From CAVTWS01 sp963738445 (lineage in GTDB: Bacteria > Actinomycetota > Acidimicrobiia > Acidimicrobiales > SHLQ01): a DNA stretch of 64,000 nt. The stretch lies in NCBI GenBank assembly GCA_963738445.1, contig CAVTWS010000012.1, positions 124,001-188,000 on the forward strand. The letters are read 5' to 3'. The position numbers were made by a program, and so were the translations under genes. Position 1 is the stretch's first letter. Every line of letters starts with the position of its first letter. Under the pieces are notes generated by a model, which was not told the DNA's origin, did not search any database, and saw only the letters and a list, made by a program, of their open reading frames with translations. Positions 33,688 to 42,391 of this stretch are shown here, piece by piece.

Positions 33688-34443
33688 ATGATTCGCGGTG
33701 CCGATCTGGCCGCCGACGCCGCGGGCGCCGCGGCCGCCGGCTTCGCCGCCATCGGTGTCGAGGTCGAGTCGGCGCTGGCCTTCGGTGCCGACGCCGCTCG
33801 CCGCGAGCTCGACCGTGTGGGGTTGAAGGTGTCGAGCGTCATGGGTCTGCCCGACCTCCTCGAGCGGCCTGCGACATCGGATGCCCGGTTCGCCACCGCG
33901 TTCGAGGTGGCCGCCGTGATCGGTGCGCCGGCCGTCGTCGTGGGCAGTGGTCCGCAGCTCGATCGTCCGGTCGCCTCGGTCGACGCCCTGGTGCGGGAAC
34001 GGCTCGCCGAGCTGGGCGCGGCGGCGACCGCCCGGGGTGTCACGGTCGCCCTCGAGCCGATGCACCCGATCCTTCGGGCCTGGAGTTACGTCCACACCCT
34101 CCGACACGCGGCGCGTCTGGTGGAGGGCCTCGCCGGCGTGGGGTTGGTGGTCGATGTCGCGCACCTCTGGTGGGACCCCGACCTGACCGAGGACTTCGCC
34201 CGGCACGTCGACGCGATCGTCGCCGTACAGATCGCCGACGTGCCGAGGGACGAGCTGGCCGCCCGGAGGTACGAGAGGTCGCCGCTCGGTACTGGCGACG
34301 TACCGCTGGGCGAGCTGCTGCGGGCGTTCCACGCCGCCGGGTACCGGGGCCTGTACGAGTGCGAGATCCTCATCCGGATGCCCCGGGAGGATCGCCCCGG
34401 CATCCTTCGCCAAACGCGTGCCTGGCTCGAAAGCCAGCCGTGA
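33688..34443 (+). CDS. xylose-isomerase-like TIM-barrel protein (sugar phosphate isomerase/epimerase family)
   Basis: 251 residues from ATG 33688, but the true start is probably further left. The in-frame upstream codons read IASTGTPAPAAPWSVAQG, which belongs to the family but lacks a start. Removing one G from the GGGG run after ATG at 33627 would give an N-terminus MGIASTGTPAPAAPWSVAQG. Barrel motifs: VTVALEPMHPI (Glu ligand), GLVVDVAHLWWDP, GLYECEILIRM. Family members isomerise or epimerise sugars, inositols or other small substrates using a divalent metal. It diverges from the monooxygenase operon. Confidence 0.78.
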   Translation: MIRGADLAADAAGAAAAGFAAIGVEVESALAFGADAARRELDRVGLKVSSVMGLPDLLERPATSDARFATAFEVAAVIGAPAVVVGSGPQLDRPVASVDALVRERLAELGAAATARGVTVALEPMHPILRAWSYVHTLRHAARLVEGLAGVGLVVDVAHLWWDPDLTEDFARHVDAIVAVQIADVPRDELAARRYERSPLGTGDVPLGELLRAFHAAGYRGLYECEILIRMPREDRPGILRQTRAWLESQP

Positions 34444-34639
34444 CTAGCTCGTTCCTCGGCCTCATTCGTTCGCTCGCTTGCGCTCGCTCACTCCATTAGG
34501 TCCGATCTTCAGCGGAGCGGCCTACGGCCGCGCGTTTCCCATCGGACTCACGACACGTCGAGTCGCCCGATGATCCGAGGGGGTCGCGGAGCGCCGCCTC
34601 GGGCTCCCCCAAGCCGAGCGAGCGTTCCTGGTCGCAGCA
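34444..34639. other. non-coding gap between convergent genes
   Basis: No gene seen. The stretch contains a low-complexity run built from CGCTCG/TTCG units (about 34466-34494) and a G5...C5 imperfect hairpin around 34577-34612 that could act as a terminator. Nothing else is identifiable. Confidence 0.4.
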
Positions 34640-36151
34640 CTAAGGGGCGATGCCGATGCGGGCCACGGGTTCGGGTGCCGCCTTGCGCCGGTACAGGGCC
34701 CGCTCCAGCGAGTGGCGCAGGGCGTTGCGGGTTTCGCGGGGGTCGATGAGCTCGTCGAAACCGAACGACTCCGCCGAGCGGTACGACGCCTCCAACTCCA
34801 TCGATCGAAGCATCTCGGCTTCGTCGACGCCTGAGCCCCGCGCCCGGCTCATCGCCGCCGCACCCATCGCTCCCGCGGTGGCGCCGGGCCACTTGAACAC
34901 GGCGGACTGCCCGTCGAACGGGATCTGCCCCATGACCATCGATCCGAAGCCGTAGGACTTGCGCAGGGTCACGGTGAACTTGGGGGAGCTCGCCGCGGTC
35001 TGGGCGGCGTACATCCGGGCCCCCGCCCGCAGGATCCCCTGGCGTTCGGAGGTGCTGCCGGGCATCACGCCGGGGTTGTCCGAGAGGAACACGAGCGGGA
35101 GGTGGTACGAGTCCGCCACGGTGATGAAGCGGGCGGCCTTCTCGGCGGCATCGGCGCCCACCGACCCGGCCATCACCTTGGGTTGGTTGGCGATCACCGC
35201 CACCGGATGGCCGCCCAGGCGTGCCAGCACGGTGAGCACCGAGGTGCCGAAACCCGGTTGCACCTCGAACGTCGAGCCGTCGTCGAACACGACGTCGACC
35301 ACATGCCGCATGTCGTAGACCCGTCGGCCGTTGCGCGGCACGATCTCCAGCAGCTCCGGGATCGACCGGTCGCCGTCGTCGCCACCTTCCCGGTACTCCG
35401 GGTAATCCCAGGCCGACGACGGGAAGTAGCCGAGGTAGGCGCGGATCATGTCGAGCGTGGCCGCGTCGTCGGCGCCGACGTTGTGGATCAATCCACTGGC
35501 GACGGCGACATCGGGTCCGCCCAGGTCGCCCTTGGTGATCGTCTCGCCGAGCGACTCGAGGACGACGGGAGGACCTGCAGTGAAGATCGAGGCCCCCTGG
35601 CTCATCGCCGCGAAGTCCGAGATCGGTGCCACCAGGGCACCGTGGCCGGCTGACGCGCCGAGAACGGCGGTGACGAGAGGGACCCGGCCCGAACATCGGG
35701 CTTGCGAGATGAGGTCGGTGGGGGTCCGGGTGTGGCTCTTGCCGTCGGCCCGGAACCCGGCGCCTTCGAGCATCATGATGCACGGCACCCGATCGGTGAC
35801 GGCGATCTCGGCGACCCGGTACCGCTTGGCGTTGGCGGCCGAGCTGATCGTGCCCGCCATGACCGTGAAATCCTCGGCGGCGACCATCACCGGGCGGCCG
35901 TCGACCCGGCCCGAGCCCATCACGATGGCATCGGCCGGAGCTTCCTCGCCGCCGACGAGGGTGCCGAGCTCCATGAAGCTGCCCGGGTCGAGCAGGTGGT
36001 CGATGCGAGCCCGGGCGTCGAGCTTGCCGGAGTCGCGGTGCTTGCGGAGCCGCTCGTCGCCGCCCATGCTCCGTGCGGTGGCCCGGCGGCGCTCCAGGTC
36101 GGCGAGGGCTCCGTCCCATCCCTCGGATCCGTCGATGTCCATGTGACTCAC
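34640..36151 (-). CDS. acyl-CoA carboxylase beta subunit (carboxyltransferase)
   Basis: 503 residues. Hallmarks: GKLDARARIDHLLDPGSFME near the start, the acyl-CoA oxyanion pocket GSSAGH-like GASAGHGALV, VFLSDNPGVMPGS and RKSYGFGSMVMGQIPFDGQS, and a C-terminal second crotonase-like domain. It transfers CO2 from carboxybiotin to an acyl-CoA (propionyl-, methylcrotonyl- or geranyl-CoA type). No biotin carboxylase/carrier gene is in the window, so it must share an alpha subunit encoded elsewhere. ATG 36142 is an alternative start. Confidence 0.9.
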   Translation of the reverse strand: MSHMDIDGSEGWDGALADLERRRATARSMGGDERLRKHRDSGKLDARARIDHLLDPGSFMELGTLVGGEEAPADAIVMGSGRVDGRPVMVAAEDFTVMAGTISSAANAKRYRVAEIAVTDRVPCIMMLEGAGFRADGKSHTRTPTDLISQARCSGRVPLVTAVLGASAGHGALVAPISDFAAMSQGASIFTAGPPVVLESLGETITKGDLGGPDVAVASGLIHNVGADDAATLDMIRAYLGYFPSSAWDYPEYREGGDDGDRSIPELLEIVPRNGRRVYDMRHVVDVVFDDGSTFEVQPGFGTSVLTVLARLGGHPVAVIANQPKVMAGSVGADAAEKAARFITVADSYHLPLVFLSDNPGVMPGSTSERQGILRAGARMYAAQTAASSPKFTVTLRKSYGFGSMVMGQIPFDGQSAVFKWPGATAGAMGAAAMSRARGSGVDEAEMLRSMELEASYRSAESFGFDELIDPRETRNALRHSLERALYRRKAAPEPVARIGIAP

Positions 36152-36211
36152 CGTCGCGTCGGGCCGATCAGCATCGGCGGGGGAGCCGAGGGTAACTCGC
36201 CCGCTCGGCCG

Positions 36212-37426
36212 TTATCGCGCCAGGAAGGGGGCCGGGTCGTCGCTCGGCTCCACGGCGTACGCCGAGCGGAGATGTTCCCTCGGACCGGGACGCCCGAAGT
36301 ACCAGCCTTGGCCGTAGTCGACGCCGAGGTCCCGCAGACGTACGGCATCCGATGCCGTCTCCACGCCCTCGGCGACGATCTGGGCCCCGCAGCCGTGGCC
36401 GAACTCCACCAGCGACCGAACGAGCTTGCGGAGCACGTCGTCCGCCCCCACGCCGGCCACGATGCTGCGATCGAGCTTGATCACGTCGGGGGCGGTGACC
36501 ACGATGTGACGCAACGACGAGAAGCCGGCGCCGACATCGTCGATCGCCAGGCGCATCCCGGCGTCCCGGAGCGGCGCGATCGCCGCCGACAGCTGGTCGT
36601 AGTCCCCCACTGGGTCGTGCTCGGACAGCTCCACCACGACGCGGTCGGCGGGGAGGTCGGCGAGCAACTCCCGGCACTGATCGTTCAGCAACGTCGCCGG
36701 GGAGAAGTTGATGGCGACGTAGCCGTCGACGGACCAGAGGTGAGCCGCCGCGCCGCGGAACGCGAGCAGCTCCAAGGCCGTGCCGGCGCCGATGGAAGCC
36801 GCCTCGGCGAACACCTCGTCCGGCGCCTTCCCCCAATCCGGCGGGAATCGACTGAGGGCCTCGGCCCCGACGCGGAGTCCGCTGTCCAGAGCGACGATCG
36901 GCTGGAGGACGACCGTCGGCCCGCCTGCGCTCATGACGGGCTGGAGTCGGGCCCGGATGTCGGCCTCGCGGCGGCGTTGCCGGATGCCCGGTTCGATGAT
37001 GGTTGCGGCGGCTCGGGCCAGCACGTCCATCAGGGCTTTGTCACGTTTGGACAGCTGGTTGTCGGCCATGAAGCCGGCGGCGCAGAAGGTGCCATACAGC
37101 GTGCCGTCGCTCAGCGTGACCGGGACGGACACGTAGCTCCGAATGCGTGGGAACCGCGCCGCGGGCAGGCGTCTCGCTTCCGGCAGCTTGGCCACGTTGG
37201 GGATGACGGCGGGCAGCTTCCCGTCGAGGATGGCTTGGCAGAACGAGGTCGACTGGGGTTGGGTCTGGCCGTCGCGAAAGAGCGGGATCGACGACTCCAC
37301 GACCTCGAGGTGTTGGGTATCACCGTCGAGGCGGCTCAGGAACGTCAAGCTCAGCCCGAGCGAATCCCGGGCGACGGTCAGCAGCTCGGCCACTCTCGAG
37401 TCGGTTTCGGAGCGAATCCTCGCCAT
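36212..37426 (-). CDS. GAF-EAL cyclic-di-GMP phosphodiesterase
   Basis: 404 residues. Residues about 5-150 form a GAF sensor (STSFCQAILDGKLPAVIPNV, RSYVSVPVTLSDGTLYGTFC). Residues about 165-400 form an EAL domain with EAL in GAEALSR, the conserved NFSP, IDDVGAGFSSL (DDFGTG position), KLDRSIV and VAEGVET. All key metal and general-base positions are kept, so c-di-GMP hydrolysis is plausible. No membrane segment. It lies between the DUF3291 and carboxyltransferase genes on the same strand; a functional link is not evident. Confidence 0.9.
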   Translation of the reverse strand: MARIRSETDSRVAELLTVARDSLGLSLTFLSRLDGDTQHLEVVESSIPLFRDGQTQPQSTSFCQAILDGKLPAVIPNVAKLPEARRLPAARFPRIRSYVSVPVTLSDGTLYGTFCAAGFMADNQLSKRDKALMDVLARAAATIIEPGIRQRRREADIRARLQPVMSAGGPTVVLQPIVALDSGLRVGAEALSRFPPDWGKAPDEVFAEAASIGAGTALELLAFRGAAAHLWSVDGYVAINFSPATLLNDQCRELLADLPADRVVVELSEHDPVGDYDQLSAAIAPLRDAGMRLAIDDVGAGFSSLRHIVVTAPDVIKLDRSIVAGVGADDVLRKLVRSLVEFGHGCGAQIVAEGVETASDAVRLRDLGVDYGQGWYFGRPGPREHLRSAYAVEPSDDPAPFLAR

Positions 37427-37466
37427 AGCCCTTCATCGGCTGCGAGCAACCGTGCTTGAGGTGCGA

Positions 37467-37919
37467 TCACCCCGACGGGGGATCGAACCGTTCCCGGAAC
37501 GTGAAGGCCGCCGAGGAGGGGCCGTCGTCGCGGAGCTGCATCAGCTTGGCCTTCGCGTCCTCGACCGTGGGCTGTTCGCCCTCCGGCACCCACCACAACA
37601 CGAGGACGGGAAGGTCCTGGGCCGGACGGAACCATTCCCGGCGCCGGCGTAGAAACGGCATGTGGTCGCTGCGATAGGTGTAGTTCCACAGCGAGTCGAT
37701 GTCGGACCAGACGCTGAGGTTCAGCAGCAGGTCCGGGTCGTCGAAGGCGCGCACGTCGGTGGCGTTGCCCTCGGCGGTCTGGAGCCGCCACACGAAACCC
37801 GGCGAGCGATCCGCCAGCGCGTTGATCTCGTCGAGAGCCCCCATGAACCCGGCCATCTCGGGGCCGTCGGTCGGGCCGACGGCAACGGCGACGTTGAAGG
37901 CGGCGAGATCCCACGTCAT
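37467..37919 (-). CDS. DUF3291 protein
   Basis: 150 residues. WDLAAFNVAVAVGPTDGPEM, WRLQTAEGNATDVRAFDDP, LLLNLSVWSDIDSLWNYTYR and WWVPEGEQPTVEDAKAKL match the DUF3291 pattern, a dimeric alpha/beta-barrel-like fold of unknown function. It reads divergently from the CoA transferase across a 63-base gap. Confidence 0.8.
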   Translation of the reverse strand: MTWDLAAFNVAVAVGPTDGPEMAGFMGALDEINALADRSPGFVWRLQTAEGNATDVRAFDDPDLLLNLSVWSDIDSLWNYTYRSDHMPFLRRRREWFRPAQDLPVLVLWWVPEGEQPTVEDAKAKLMQLRDDGPSSAAFTFRERFDPPSG

Positions 37920-37982
37920 GGGCGAGACTGTAGCGATCCGATCGCCGCCGGTCGGACGGTCACGGAGAAAGAAGCAGGAACG

Positions 37983-39200
37983 ATGACCAGGATTCTCGAA
38001 GGCGTCCGGATACTCGAGGTCGCCGAGCACACCTTCGTGCCGGCCGCCTCCGCCCTCATGTCGGATTGGGGTGCCGAGGTCATCAAGATCGAGCACGTCG
38101 AGCGGGGTGACGCCATGCGCGGCCTCGCCGCCACCGGCGTCGCCACCATCGCCGGCGGGGTGCACGCGCTGCTCGAACACTCGAACCGGGGCAAGAAGAG
38201 CCTGGGCCTCGACCTGACCACCCAGGAAGGGCTCGACATCCTCTACAAGCTCGCCGCCACCTGCGACGTCTTCCTCACCAACAAGCTCCCCGGCGTCCGC
38301 AAGAAGCTCAAGGTCGACGTCGACGACATCCGTGCCGCCAACCCCGACATCATCTACGTCCGCGGCACCGGGCAGGGCGGCAACGGCCCCGATGCCGACA
38401 AGGGGTCCTACGACGCCCTGGCGTTCTGGGCCCGCCCCGGAATCGCCTTGGCGTTGACCCGGCCGGAATACGGCCACATGGTCGGTCCCCCCGGGCCTGG
38501 GTTCGGCGACTCGATCGGTGCCATGACCATCGCCGGCGGCATGCTCGGCGCCCTGTTCCACCGGGAACGCACGGGCGAGGCCACCGTGGTCGACGTCTCA
38601 CTCCTCGGCACCGGCATGTGGGCGATGGGCCAGGCCATCTCGATGTCCATGCTGGCCGGCATCCCGTGGGCGCCGCCGCCGCTCGACGCGCCCCGGTTCA
38701 ACCCGCTCGTCAACGTCTACGTCACGAAGGACGAGCGGTTCCTGTCGTTCTGCTGCCTCCAGGCCGGCAAGTACTGGGCCGAGCTGTGCTCGATCATCGG
38801 GCGCCCCGAGCTCGGCACCGACCCCAAGTTCGCCACCCACGAAACGCTGCTGCAGAATAGCCCGGAAGCGATCGAGATCCTGACCGCGATCTTCGCCGAA
38901 CGGAGTCTGGCCGACTGGCGGGCGGCGCTCGCCGACTTCACCGGGCAGTGGACCGTCGTGCAGGACACCTTGGAGCTCGCCGCCGATCCGCAGGTCGTCG
39001 CCAACGGCTACATCCAGGAGTGCCACACCGCAGACGGCACGCCCTTCAGCCTCGTCGCCGCCCCGGTGCAGTTCGACGAGGAAGCGCCCGAGCCGGGGCG
39101 TGCGCCTGAGTTCAACGAACACGGCGACGCCATCCTCGAGGGTCTGGGCCTCGACTGGGACACCATCATCGACCTCAAGGTCCGGGGCGTGATCGCCTGA
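37983..39200 (+). CDS. CaiB/BaiF-family (type III) CoA transferase
   Basis: 405 residues. ILEGVRILEVAEHTFVPAAS, LMSDWGAEVIKIEHVERGD, SNRGKKSLGLDL and the catalytic Asp in GSYDALAFWARPG (equivalent to the aspartyl-CoA residue of formyl-CoA transferase) are clear, with the C-terminal clasp present. It moves CoA between carboxylic acids and could activate the pathway acid without ATP. It stands alone; the flanking genes are on the opposite strand. Confidence 0.93.
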   Translation: MTRILEGVRILEVAEHTFVPAASALMSDWGAEVIKIEHVERGDAMRGLAATGVATIAGGVHALLEHSNRGKKSLGLDLTTQEGLDILYKLAATCDVFLTNKLPGVRKKLKVDVDDIRAANPDIIYVRGTGQGGNGPDADKGSYDALAFWARPGIALALTRPEYGHMVGPPGPGFGDSIGAMTIAGGMLGALFHRERTGEATVVDVSLLGTGMWAMGQAISMSMLAGIPWAPPPLDAPRFNPLVNVYVTKDERFLSFCCLQAGKYWAELCSIIGRPELGTDPKFATHETLLQNSPEAIEILTAIFAERSLADWRAALADFTGQWTVVQDTLELAADPQVVANGYIQECHTADGTPFSLVAAPVQFDEEAPEPGRAPEFNEHGDAILEGLGLDWDTIIDLKVRGVIA

Positions 39201-39230
39201 GCTGAGGTAGCACCAGGCGATCCAGCCAGC

Positions 39231-39584
39231 TCAGCTCCGCAGTTCCCAGCCGTTGCCGGCGGGGTCCTTGCAGTTCACGATGCGCAGGCCCATGAACGCA
39301 CCGGCGGTGAAGGGGATCCCGGCCGCGGTGAGCCGTTCCTCGATGCCCGCGCTCTCGTCGCCGACGACCAGGGCCGTGTGGGCCATCGCCGCCGGGCGGT
39401 GGTCCTCGTCGAGGCTCAGGTGGATCTCGGTGCCGTCGTCGGCCACGAACCACCGGGCGCCGAATCCCCGGGCCGCTTCGGGCGGTTCGAGATGCTGGTA
39501 GCCCAGGATGTTGAGCAGGAAGTCCGTCTCGGCGTCGGCGAGCTCGGGCGGGACACCCAGGTTGGCGTGATGGAAGGTCGGCAT
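39231..39584 (-). CDS. VOC/glyoxalase-fold protein
   Basis: 117 residues beginning MPTFHHANLGVPPEL, with FVADDGTEIHLSLDE, AHTALVVGDESAG and the final CKDPAGNGWELRS. These are the two beta-alpha-beta3 modules and the terminal metal-ligand Glu region of the vicinal oxygen chelate superfamily. Possible glyoxalase, epimerase or ring-cleavage role; substrate unknown. Its start faces the hairpin repeats at 39682-39806. Confidence 0.85.
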   Translation of the reverse strand: MPTFHHANLGVPPELADAETDFLLNILGYQHLEPPEAARGFGARWFVADDGTEIHLSLDEDHRPAAMAHTALVVGDESAGIEERLTAAGIPFTAGAFMGLRIVNCKDPAGNGWELRS

Positions 39585-39681
39585 GGGCCGATCGTGCCAC
39601 ACCCGGCCCCACAGGTCACGGCCCCGCGCCCGCGCCTCGCCTCTCCCAGCCGTGCCGCGCTCGCCTCGCCCCCCGCCACCC

Positions 39682-39806
39682 CGTTCTGGGGGCCTCAACG
39701 ATGGCGCGCGCACACGTTTGGGCCCCCAGAACGCCTCGCGGTCACCACTCCCTCCGTTCTGGGGGCCTCGATGACGGCGCGCGGACACGTTTGGGCCCCC
39801 AGAACG
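39682..39806. repeat. two tandem 52-bp hairpin repeats
   Basis: CGTTCTGGGGGCC at 39682-39694 pairs perfectly with 39721-39733, and the same sequence at 39755-39767 with 39794-39806. Both stems are 13 bp with 26-base loops, and the loops are near-identical. The units lie in the divergent gap between the VOC gene (39584) and the enoyl-CoA hydratase (39874). Stem core (TTC-T-GGGGGC) and architecture match the hairpins at 12.2-12.3 kb. Confidence 0.88.
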
Positions 39807-39873
39807 AGTGTGAGGGATGGGGGAGAGCGGCTGCGTTTGCCAGGGTCGGGCGGAGAGCTGTAGACGATTCGCC

Positions 39874-40716
39874 ATGGACATCGCAGCGTTGACGGCGCTC
39901 CACCCCAACATCTCGGTCGAGCTCGAGGGCCATGTCGTCACGGTGACGATCGATCGGCCGGAGTCGAGGAACGGCTGCACCGGGGACATGTGGGTCACGC
40001 TCGGCGTGGTCTTCCGGGAGCTCAGCTACACCGGCGCTCGGGCCATCCTCCTTACGGGTGCCGGCGGCAACTTCTGCACCGGCGCCGACTTGACCGGTGC
40101 CGGCGGAGGATCAGGTGCCGAGGGACCGGACCGGAGCGCCGGGACGCCGCCGGCGTACCAGGCCACGATCCTCGACGGCCTCCGCGTGCTCGGCGACGCC
40201 GTCACCTCGATCTACCAGTGCCCGATCCCCGTGATCGCCAAGGTCGACGGTCTGTGCGTGGGCGCCGGGGTCGGGTTGTCCCTGGCCGCGGACCTCACCT
40301 GGTGCTCCGATCGCGCCCGGTTCTCGGTCATCTTCGCCAAGCGGGGCCTCAGCCTGGACTTCGGCACCTCGTGGTTACTGCGGCAGCGCATCGGCGCGCA
40401 CAAGGCCAAGGAGCTGGCCTTCACCGCGAAGATGCTGAGCGGTCCGGAAGCCTTCGAGCTCGGTCTCGTCAACGCGGTCGTCCCGGCCGATGACCTCGAC
40501 CGCGCCACTCGCGAAGTGGTCGACACCATCGCCTCCGGCCCGCCGCTCGCGCTGTCGATCACCAAGCGGGAGATCAACAACGCAGCGAGTGTCTCCCTCG
40601 CCCAGGCGCTCGAGGTCGAGGCATTGGCCCAGAGCCTCAACACCCACTCCGACGACATGCAGGAAGCGATGCTCGCCTACTTCGAGCGCCGCCCACCCGA
40701 GTTCAAACGAAAGTGA
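39874..40716 (+). CDS. enoyl-CoA hydratase/isomerase (crotonase fold)
   Basis: 280 residues. VTVTIDRPESRNGC, the first oxyanion strand LTGAGGNFCTGADLTG (Gly-rich, CoA-binding) and the second VIAKVDGLCVGAGVGLSLAA with FGTSWLL are standard. The usual catalytic Glu positions are not obvious (the segment reads KRGLSLDFG), so the reaction could be hydration, isomerisation or hydrolysis. Its stop overlaps the next SDR start (GTGA, 40713-40716), so the two probably catalyse successive beta-oxidation-like steps. Confidence 0.9.
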   Translation: MDIAALTALHPNISVELEGHVVTVTIDRPESRNGCTGDMWVTLGVVFRELSYTGARAILLTGAGGNFCTGADLTGAGGGSGAEGPDRSAGTPPAYQATILDGLRVLGDAVTSIYQCPIPVIAKVDGLCVGAGVGLSLAADLTWCSDRARFSVIFAKRGLSLDFGTSWLLRQRIGAHKAKELAFTAKMLSGPEAFELGLVNAVVPADDLDRATREVVDTIASGPPLALSITKREINNAASVSLAQALEVEALAQSLNTHSDDMQEAMLAYFERRPPEFKRK

Positions 40717-41477
40717 CCACCATGGCAGGCAAGCTCAACGGGCGAGTCGCCCTCATCTCCGGGTCGACGCGGGGCATCGGCCGATCGATCGCCGAGCTGT
40801 TCGCAGCGGAAGGCGCCAAGGTGGCGGTCACCGGCCGGACCGTCGATCGAGGGGAGCGCGTCGCCGAACGGATTCGGGAGGCGGGCGGCGAGGCGGCGTT
40901 CTTCCGTCTCGACGTGGCCGACGAGGGGAGCATCCGCGACACCGTGGCGGCCGTCGTCGACCGCTTCGGTTCGCTCACGACGCTGATCAACAACGCCGCG
41001 CCGACCTACGAGGTCTCCAACAGCTTCAAGCCGATGGCCGAGTACAGCACGGAGGACTGGAACACGATCCTCGTCGCGACGCTCACCGGCAACGTGTTCT
41101 GGGCCACCAAGTACGCCTGGCCCCACCTGGTCGCAGCGGGTGAGGGCGCGACGATCGTGAACATCTCCTCGGGTGCGTCGATGCGTGGACACGTCGGGCT
41201 CAGCGCCTACACCGCCGCCAAGGGCGGCATGAACAGCGTCACCCGCACCATCGCGGTCGAGGGCCAGCCCTTCGGCATCCGTTGCAACGCGATCGTCGTG
41301 GGCCGGGTCGTGGCCAGCAAGGGCGACTCCGGACCGGCGATCGAGAACCAGGCGTTCGTCGGCAGCGCCATGCAGATCGCCACGACGGCGCTGTTCCTGG
41401 CCACCGAGGACTCGTCGTTCATCACGGGTGAGCTGATCACCGCCGATGGTGGCATGGACATGCACGGCAACATCTGA
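40713..41477 (+). CDS. short-chain dehydrogenase/reductase
   Basis: 254 residues from GTG 40713 (ATG 40722 also possible). SGSTRGIG, LINNAAP, Ser region VNISSGASMRGHVGLSAY and YTAAK are present, ending ITGELITADGGMDM. Translationally coupled to the enoyl-CoA hydratase, it would fit a 3-hydroxyacyl-CoA dehydrogenase step. That assignment rests on context only. Confidence 0.88.
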   Translation: MTTMAGKLNGRVALISGSTRGIGRSIAELFAAEGAKVAVTGRTVDRGERVAERIREAGGEAAFFRLDVADEGSIRDTVAAVVDRFGSLTTLINNAAPTYEVSNSFKPMAEYSTEDWNTILVATLTGNVFWATKYAWPHLVAAGEGATIVNISSGASMRGHVGLSAYTAAKGGMNSVTRTIAVEGQPFGIRCNAIVVGRVVASKGDSGPAIENQAFVGSAMQIATTALFLATEDSSFITGELITADGGMDMHGNI

Positions 41478-41540
41478 GTCGGTCGGTCAGCAGCCCCGGA
41501 CCGGCGCGGCGGCCCGGGGCCACAGGGGGCACCCGAGGTG

Positions 41541-42299
41541 TCAGTGGGTGACGCCCACCGGTTCGCCGAACAGGAGGACCGGATTGGCCTTGGCGTCCTC
41601 GGGGATCGCACCCCAGATCAGCGCCGCCGACTCCTCGACCTCGAGGTAGTTGCCGGTGCGGACCGCTTCGGCGATGCCGGGTTGACCGGGGTACGTGTCG
41701 GGGTCGAGCTCGGCGTCTCGTCGTGCGGCCGGGGTGTTGACGAAGCCGGGCCGGATGGCCGTCACCCACGGGCCGGTGCCCCGGTGCTTGCGTTCCTTGC
41801 GGACCGCCTTGACCCATTGCTCCATCGCCGCCTTGGCGGCGCCGTAGATCGCCAAACCCGGGTAGCTGATACGGGCCGACGCGGAGGAGATCTGGACGAG
41901 CCCGACATCGACGCCGGCTTCCACCGCCGGAGCGCAGGCGCGGAGGAACAGGTCGCCGAGGATCAGCGGAGCCATGACGTTGGCCACCACCTCGGTCTTG
42001 TGATTGTCTAAGTCGCCTTCGCCGACAAACGCCCGGCTACCCCAGAAGTAGAGGGCGTTGTGGATGAAGACGGCCCGCTCGCCCCGGAAGGTGGCCAGCT
42101 CCTGCGTCAGGTGGTTGCCGACGGCGTCCCAGGACGACATGTCGGTCAGGTCGAACGGCACGGTCTCGAGGTCCGGGTGGGGGCGCCGGGACACGCTGAT
42201 GATCCTCGTGTTCGACCATGGGCACGTTCGGGCGAGCGCCTCGCCGATGCCCGAGGTCGCGCCGGTGATCCACACGATGTTGTCGTACGAGTCAGCCAT
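41541..42299 (-). CDS. short-chain dehydrogenase/reductase, divergent
   Basis: 252 residues. WITGATSGIGEALA is a normal cofactor loop, but the NNAG position reads FIHNALYFWGS; VQISSASARISYPGLAIY with YGAAK gives Ser/Tyr/Lys. The C-terminus (LLFGEPVGVTH) lacks the usual DGG end. It resembles sepiapterin-reductase-like or YciK-like SDRs. It diverges from the amidohydrolase at 42392 across a 92-base promoter region that contains GAGAA-N8-TTCTC (about 42357-42375). Confidence 0.85.
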   Translation of the reverse strand: MADSYDNIVWITGATSGIGEALARTCPWSNTRIISVSRRPHPDLETVPFDLTDMSSWDAVGNHLTQELATFRGERAVFIHNALYFWGSRAFVGEGDLDNHKTEVVANVMAPLILGDLFLRACAPAVEAGVDVGLVQISSASARISYPGLAIYGAAKAAMEQWVKAVRKERKHRGTGPWVTAIRPGFVNTPAARRDAELDPDTYPGQPGIAEAVRTGNYLEVEESAALIWGAIPEDAKANPVLLFGEPVGVTH

Positions 42300-42391
42300 G
42301 GTGCCCTCCTGGCATCGGTCCGGTAGTGTCGACGATAGCTCTAGATGATTTGGCAACGAGAATTTCCCTGTTCTCACCCAGGAGGCGAGTC

